From: CAZFRF01 sp964540925
GTDB taxonomy: Bacteria > Patescibacteriota > Microgenomatia > Levybacterales > UBA12049
Reading direction: 5' to 3'
Length of the DNA stretch: 14,930 nt
NCBI GenBank assembly: GCA_964540925.1
Contig: CAZIOR010000015.1
Location: 1-14,930, forward strand
Part shown: positions 12,349-14,930 of the stretch, one piece after another
Layout of the letters: every line of letters starts with the position of its first letter
Numbering within the stretch: the first letter of the stretch is position 1
Notes under the pieces: model-generated
Told to the model about the DNA's origin: nothing
Seen by the model: the letters and a program-made list of their open reading frames with translations, nothing else
Database searches by the model: none
Made by a program: the position numbers and the translations under genes

Positions 12349-12976
12349 CTGCACGCTCTGAGGACATGCTGTAGCTAGTTCCATGAGATTTAGCTAGGCT
12401 CCAGAAGTCTTTTCTACCTTTTTTACCAGATAAAGCATTAACCCAGCTTGCGCTAGACTCAATTCTGACTCTAGCATTTTGAATAGTTGATAACATCCAT
12501 TCAAAGAAATTGAGATGGTATTTACCAGGTTTAACTGCTTGAGTCATAGTTTCTCTGGTTACATCTTTAAAGGCTGATTCTAATTCTTTAGAAGCTTGTC
12601 TTATTTTAACTAGTTCGACTCTAATTTCCTCAAGTCTTTGAGATACTTCTCTGTTTTCTGTCTGCATTCTTCTAGCTTCAGCATGGATAATCTCACCGGT
12701 ATAATCGATTCCAGGCTCGATTTCAGCACGCCTCTCATTTGCCTTTTCTTTACCAAAAGATACTTCCTGGCCTTCCTGGAGGTCTCCAGAGGCATGATGT
12801 GCTGCACTTTGGGTTTCTGCTGCAAACTTATCCAATCCCAAAAGCTCACGCATAATATCTTTAGAGCCTTCTTTGATTAGGTCATTGGTAAATGAATGCG
12901 CGACATCACCTGCGAGCTCAAAGCTTGCCTCAAGTTTATCTACTTCACGTAATATTTTAAATGGGTTTTTTGGCAT
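12329..12976 (-). CDS. Unknown protein, DUF5660-like
   Basis: 215 aa, soluble, with a charged, Glu-rich helical middle (about residues 95-145, EARRMQTENREVSQRLEEIR) that is probably coiled coil. The C-terminal region is distinctive: PGKYHLNFFEWMLSTIQNAR, then SWVNALSGKKGRKDFW. From memory this resembles DUF5660, a family reported from Microgenomates-type genomes; not verifiable here. It starts 20 nt downstream of the trigger factor stop without an obvious Shine-Dalgarno and is presumably co-transcribed with it. Function unknown; the neighbour hints at a role near nascent-chain handling, but that is only context. Confidence 0.82.
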   Translation of the reverse strand: MPKNPFKILREVDKLEASFELAGDVAHSFTNDLIKEGSKDIMRELLGLDKFAAETQSAAHHASGDLQEGQEVSFGKEKANERRAEIEPGIDYTGEIIHAEARRMQTENREVSQRLEEIRVELVKIRQASKELESAFKDVTRETMTQAVKPGKYHLNFFEWMLSTIQNARVRIESSASWVNALSGKKGRKDFWSLAKSHGTSYSMSSERAVAQQVG

Positions 12977-12996
12977 ATTTAACTAGTTTGGGTATA

Positions 12997-13830
12997 TCAC
13001 AGAGACCTAAGGAAATCAAGCGTTTTTTGCTGCCTGATTATAGAAGCAAGGAGATATTTATTAGCTTCCAAATTTTGTCTTTCTGCGTCAGATTTTGCAG
13101 TAGCTATTGCTTCATTTACTTCTTTTTCTTCTGCGATAATGTTTTCTTCTTTAGCAATCTGTTGCAAGATGAATTCAAGTTTAACATCAGTTTCAGCTTT
13201 TTTAGCAAATTCTGCTTTCAAATTATCTACGGTTCTACCTGTAGAAGAAAGATATTGTTCTAAGGTTAAGCCTAATTTTCTAATCTCATCCAAAGTTTGA
13301 GATAAAAGCTTTTCTACTTCACTTTCAATAATAACTGAAGGGATTACGACGCTTCCTTTAGCCATCAAAATTTTAGCTATTTCATCAAAGCTAACTGGTT
13401 GTTGAGGTTTGCCTGGTTCAACTACTTTAGCTTTAGCATTAACAGCCTTTACTTCCTCTTTATAGTTAGTAATGGTAATAACTGGCATTTCGCAAGTTAA
13501 AGCATGAAATTCCCAATCTGCATTGTCATCAATTTTAACTATGTTAATTCTTGGAGATACAATTGGAGTAACTTTATTTGCTGCAATAGCTTGGCTATAT
13601 GCTTGAGGCAAAAGTCTTCTTAAAATGTCTTCTTTAACATGATCTTTAGAAAGGCTTTGCTCAACCATGTTTTTAGGAGCCATACCTTTTCTAAATCCTG
13701 GAACTTCAGCATCTCTTACGTGTTCAGTAATGACTTGGTCTTTAGTTTGTAAAACTATTGTCCAAGGAACTGAGATTAAAAAGTCTATTGTTCCATCTTC
13801 TAATTTTTTAAATGTTGATTTAATATCCAT
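12997..13830 (-). CDS. tig: Trigger factor lacking the PPIase domain
   Basis: Ribosome-bound chaperone that meets nascent chains at the exit tunnel. 277 aa against about 430 in most bacteria. The N-terminal ribosome-binding domain is complete, with the signature GFRKGMAPK (Gly45-Phe-Arg-Lys). The usual FKBP-type PPIase domain is missing: residues about 130-155 are a short linker (NAKAKVVEPGKPQQPVSFDE) that leads straight into the helical C-terminal chaperone domain (SVVIPSVIIESEVEKLLSQT to TLDFLRSL). The start is the ATG at 13830 (MDIKSTF); a longer frame would run into tRNA-Leu. Only 9 nt separate it from the tRNA 3' end, with no Shine-Dalgarno, so the mRNA 5' end may be produced by tRNA processing. 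Ends in TGA. Confidence 0.92.
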   Translation of the reverse strand: MDIKSTFKKLEDGTIDFLISVPWTIVLQTKDQVITEHVRDAEVPGFRKGMAPKNMVEQSLSKDHVKEDILRRLLPQAYSQAIAANKVTPIVSPRINIVKIDDNADWEFHALTCEMPVITITNYKEEVKAVNAKAKVVEPGKPQQPVSFDEIAKILMAKGSVVIPSVIIESEVEKLLSQTLDEIRKLGLTLEQYLSSTGRTVDNLKAEFAKKAETDVKLEFILQQIAKEENIIAEEKEVNEAIATAKSDAERQNLEANKYLLASIIRQQKTLDFLRSL

Positions 13831-13839
13831 ATTTCTTTG

Positions 13840-13923
13840 TGCGGACGAGAGGAGTTGAACCCCCACGCCTTTAAAGGGCACAAGGTCCTAAACCTTGCGT
13901 GTCTGCCATTTCACCACGTCCGC
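13840..13923 (-). tRNA. tRNA-Leu (UAG anticodon)
   Basis: 84 nt class II tRNA: acceptor GCGGACG/CGTCCGC, anticodon stem CAAGG/CCTTG with loop TTTAGGA giving UAG (codon CUA), a long variable arm (TGCCCTTTAAAGGCGT), T loop GTTCAAC-type, discriminator A. CCA not encoded. Located 9 nt upstream of the trigger factor ATG. Confidence 0.96.
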
Positions 13924-13963
13924 TTGCAAATACACGTCTCCTGCCCCTTTAGTGACAGCGCTT

Positions 13964-13969
13964 ATTATA
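13964..13969 (-). promoter_or_regulatory. Candidate -10 box for tRNA-Leu/tig
   Basis: Consensus TATAAT 40 nt upstream of the tRNA-Leu 5' end, just after the stop codon of the lysozyme-like gene. No convincing -35 is found at 16-18 bp (TTTCGC or similar), so support rests on the -10 and on the need for a tRNA promoter in this 52-bp gap. Confidence 0.45.
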
Positions 13970-13975
13970 TCCTAT

Positions 13976-14533
13976 TTATAGCGAAAGCGAAAGTGTGTTT
14001 TTAGTATCGTTTAAAGCAAATTCGTTAATTCTATTCATATAGAAAGTAACATGATCAGCCCATACTGGAGATGAAGCATAGATTCTTCCTATTTCATAGA
14101 CATTTTTAGCATTCCACTTATCCATATATTTTTCTCTTAAACCCTCAGAGATAGTATGAATACCTTCATTCCATGAGGAAAAGTTAATAACGTTGTCTCC
14201 ATATACTCCCCAACCCCATCCGTTATATGAGTTATAAGGAATAGCCTTACCAAAAGTAGATTCAGTACCTGAAATAGCTGCAACTAGCTTCCAGTCTAAA
14301 TTATATCTATCAGCTTCTGATACGAAATCTCTTGCATAAGGCGCCAAAGGAGAATCATACTTTTCTAAGAAAGCTTTAAGTGTTTTTACACGATAATCCC
14401 CGTCCGTATTGTATTCAACGGCAGTTGAGATAATTTTTGCAGAGGATGCTGAAGCTTTTTGCTGCGAATAGGCTTTTTGAGGAATAATGATTATTATTGC
14501 AGCAATAAGTACTGGCAATATTTTATTCTTCAT
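13976..14533 (-). CDS. Secreted lysozyme/lytic-transglycosylase-like protein
   Basis: 185 aa. The N-terminus MKNKILPVLIAAIIIIIPQKAYSQ is a typical signal peptide, likely cleaved after AYS or so. The mature part contains a lysozyme-superfamily signature: LDWKLVAAISGTESTFGKAI (catalytic Glu in TESTFG), then a Trp/Gly-rich NGWGWGVYGDNVINFSSWNE block, as in SLT or glucosaminidase-like domains, and ending with VTFYMNRINEFAL. It probably cleaves peptidoglycan glycan strands outside the membrane. The extreme C-terminus is a short SLSLSL tail. It is a paralogue of the upstream partial gene. Its ATG overlaps the stop of a short upstream ORF (ATGA) and no Shine-Dalgarno is seen. Preceded by a strong promoter and an early terminator-like hairpin. 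Confidence 0.85.
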   Translation of the reverse strand: MKNKILPVLIAAIIIIIPQKAYSQQKASASSAKIISTAVEYNTDGDYRVKTLKAFLEKYDSPLAPYARDFVSEADRYNLDWKLVAAISGTESTFGKAIPYNSYNGWGWGVYGDNVINFSSWNEGIHTISEGLREKYMDKWNAKNVYEIGRIYASSPVWADHVTFYMNRINEFALNDTKNTLSLSL

Positions 14534-14592
14534 ATTTTTATTTGGGCTTTTTGCCCAATAAAAAATCCTAACGTATGTATTTGGAAGGACAT
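14530..14592 (-). CDS. Possible upstream ORF, 20 aa, coupled to the lysozyme-like gene
   Basis: ATG at 14592 to TGA at 14530 encodes MSFQIHTLGFFIGQKAQIKI and overlaps the lysozyme-like start as ATGA. The ORF starts inside the 5' arm of a terminator-like hairpin and about 13-15 nt after the predicted transcript start. A short ORF in AT-rich DNA can arise by chance, and no proper Shine-Dalgarno precedes it; the 4-nt overlap is the main support. Confidence 0.35.
   Translation of the reverse strand: MSFQIHTLGFFIGQKAQIKI
14542..14558 (-). repeat. Inverted repeat just upstream of the lysozyme-like start
   Basis: Minus strand TTGGGC, loop AAAAA, GCCCAA, ending 8 nt before the ATG at 14533. A 6-bp GC-rich stem this close to a start codon could hinder or position initiation. 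Not followed by a T run on either strand. Confidence 0.5.
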
Positions 14593-14602
14593 ACCTTAGG
14601 AT
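14560..14602 (-). terminator. Terminator-like hairpin between promoter and lysozyme-like gene
   Basis: Minus strand arm 14589-14602 pairs with 14565-14578: 13 of 14 positions pair (a single mismatch), loop of 10 nt, followed by six T (14560-14565 including the stem end). It starts only a few nucleotides after the predicted transcript start, so it is either the terminator of the upstream gene or an attenuator of the downstream one. Confidence 0.75.
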
Positions 14603-14611
14603 CTAGTACGA

Positions 14612-14640
14612 AGTATATCAGATAACTATAGGTTTGTCAA
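14612..14640 (-). promoter_or_regulatory. Promoter of the lysozyme-like gene
   Basis: Consensus -35 TTGACA (14635-14640), exactly 17-bp spacer, -10 TATACT (14612-14617, 5 of 6). It lies immediately downstream of the stop of the upstream paralogue. Predicted start near 14604-14607. Confidence 0.8.
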
Positions 14641-14657
14641 GGGGGTAACTATAGGTT
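14623..14657 (-). repeat. 12-bp direct repeat around the -35 box (candidate operator)
   Basis: AACCTATAGTTA (minus strand) occurs at 14623-14634, in the promoter spacer, and again at 14646-14657, overlapping the end of the upstream gene. Start-to-start distance is 23 bp, about two helical turns, and the two copies bracket the -35 hexamer. Each copy is an imperfect palindrome around CTATAG. This is a plausible repressor site. Confidence 0.5.
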
Positions 14658-14930
14658 GTTTTCTTTATAATCGAGCCTATCCATATAGACCGCGATCCAT
14701 TTTGCCCAGCTGCCATTGACACTTACGGGGTTATATTTACTCATCAATTCTTCTGGGGTTTTTAAGCCTTTTGCTATATACTGTGTGGCTAAAGTTTTAG
14801 TAACTACATCTATGGCTTGAGAAAAACTGTCAAAACTAGTCACTTTTTTACCGTAAATGCCAAATCCCCAACAGTTATGAGTATCTTTATATTTTTTTGG
14901 TAAATTTTTGCAAAGAGTTGATTCTTGCAT
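14649..14930 (-). CDS. Lysozyme/lytic-transglycosylase-like protein, 5'-partial
   Basis: 93 visible residues ending in TAG at 14649. The Met at the window edge is probably internal: MQESTLC aligns with GTESTFG of the downstream gene, so the catalytic Glu is residue 3 of the visible part and the signal peptide and preceding helix lie outside. NCWGFGIYGKKVTSFDSFSQ matches the NGWGWGVYGDNVINFSSWNE block of the neighbour, and WIAVYMDRLDY matches HVTFYMNRINEF. A tandem duplicate of a peptidoglycan-cleaving enzyme is the likely identity. Confidence 0.8.
   Translation of the reverse strand: MQESTLCKNLPKKYKDTHNCWGFGIYGKKVTSFDSFSQAIDVVTKTLATQYIAKGLKTPEELMSKYNPVSVNGSWAKWIAVYMDRLDYKENNL

Noticed and set aside
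12997..12999. Recoded TGA (alternative genetic code as in some CPR lineages)
   Set aside because: TGA ends trigger factor at the expected point, and no TGA is seen inside any conserved gene.
1409..13858. Assorted 60-110 codon frames opposite or inside known genes (for example 3354-3632, 7013-7336, 12961-13263)
   Set aside because: They are antisense or shifted shadows of pheT, infC, tig and others, with low-complexity Phe/Leu/Ser composition and no promoter or ribosome binding site.
13831..13881. Trigger factor start upstream at 13881
   Set aside because: That extension translates tRNA-Leu sequence; MDIKSTF at 13830 matches the family start.
1..14930. CRISPR array, transposon, phage or toxin-antitoxin module
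   Set aside because: No regularly spaced repeats, transposase or integrase motifs found. The nucleotidyltransferase paralogues are not paired with a HEPN-like gene.

Overview
The window is low-GC DNA with short intergenic gaps, stripped-down versions of universal translation genes, and normal use of TGA as a stop (trigger factor ends in TGA). Truncated ThrRS, PheT and trigger factor, very small conserved unknown proteins and tRNAs without an encoded CCA all fit a Patescibacteria/CPR bacterium. The DUF5660-like and DUF5665-like proteins, recalled from memory, point to the Microgenomates side. I see no IS element, phage gene or CRISPR array. One 100-N scaffold gap (4980-5079) cuts pheS.

Layout. 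(1) 1-2154, plus strand: 3' part of a class A penicillin-binding protein, converging with and overlapping pheT by 11 bp. (2) 2144-8764, minus strand: a translation operon read thrS, infC, rpmI, rplT, unknown protein, greA, phenylalanine leader peptide, pheS, pheT. This is the Escherichia coli thrS-infC-rpmI-rplT-pheM-pheST order with two genes inserted. (3) 8805-9732, minus: tRNA-Val, an HD-domain protein and a small membrane protein. (4) 9838-10365, plus: a HIT-family protein. (5) 10346-12312, minus: two paralogous nucleotidyltransferase-fold genes, each preceded by its own short leader ORF and attenuator. (6) 12329-13923, minus: tRNA-Leu, a PPIase-less trigger factor and a DUF5660-like protein. 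(7) 13976-14930, minus: two tandem lysozyme/lytic-transglycosylase-like genes, the upstream one running off the window.

The most interesting signal is regulatory. Three intergenic regions (5084-5217, 11241-11381, 12201-12348) share one architecture: a sigma70-type promoter, an ATG at or within a few nucleotides of the predicted transcript start, a 14-20 codon ORF, three mutually exclusive hairpins, a U-tract terminator, then the structural gene. In front of pheST the leader peptide MKLRNFFGFYFTIPNGR has four Phe codons placed as a classical ribosome-stalling attenuator requires, so it is a pheM analogue. The other two copies sit before the two nucleotidyltransferase paralogues and show no obvious amino-acid run, so what they sense is open. 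A fourth locus (14530-14640) combines a near-consensus promoter, a 12-bp direct repeat around the -35 box, an early terminator hairpin and a short ORF overlapping the lysozyme-like gene as ATGA.

A second theme is leaderless transcription. Before thrS, the 261-residue unknown gene, the HD gene, the HIT gene and two of the leader peptides, the -10 hexamer ends 6-7 nt upstream of the ATG. Internal operon genes (rpmI, rplT) instead have clear Shine-Dalgarno sequences.
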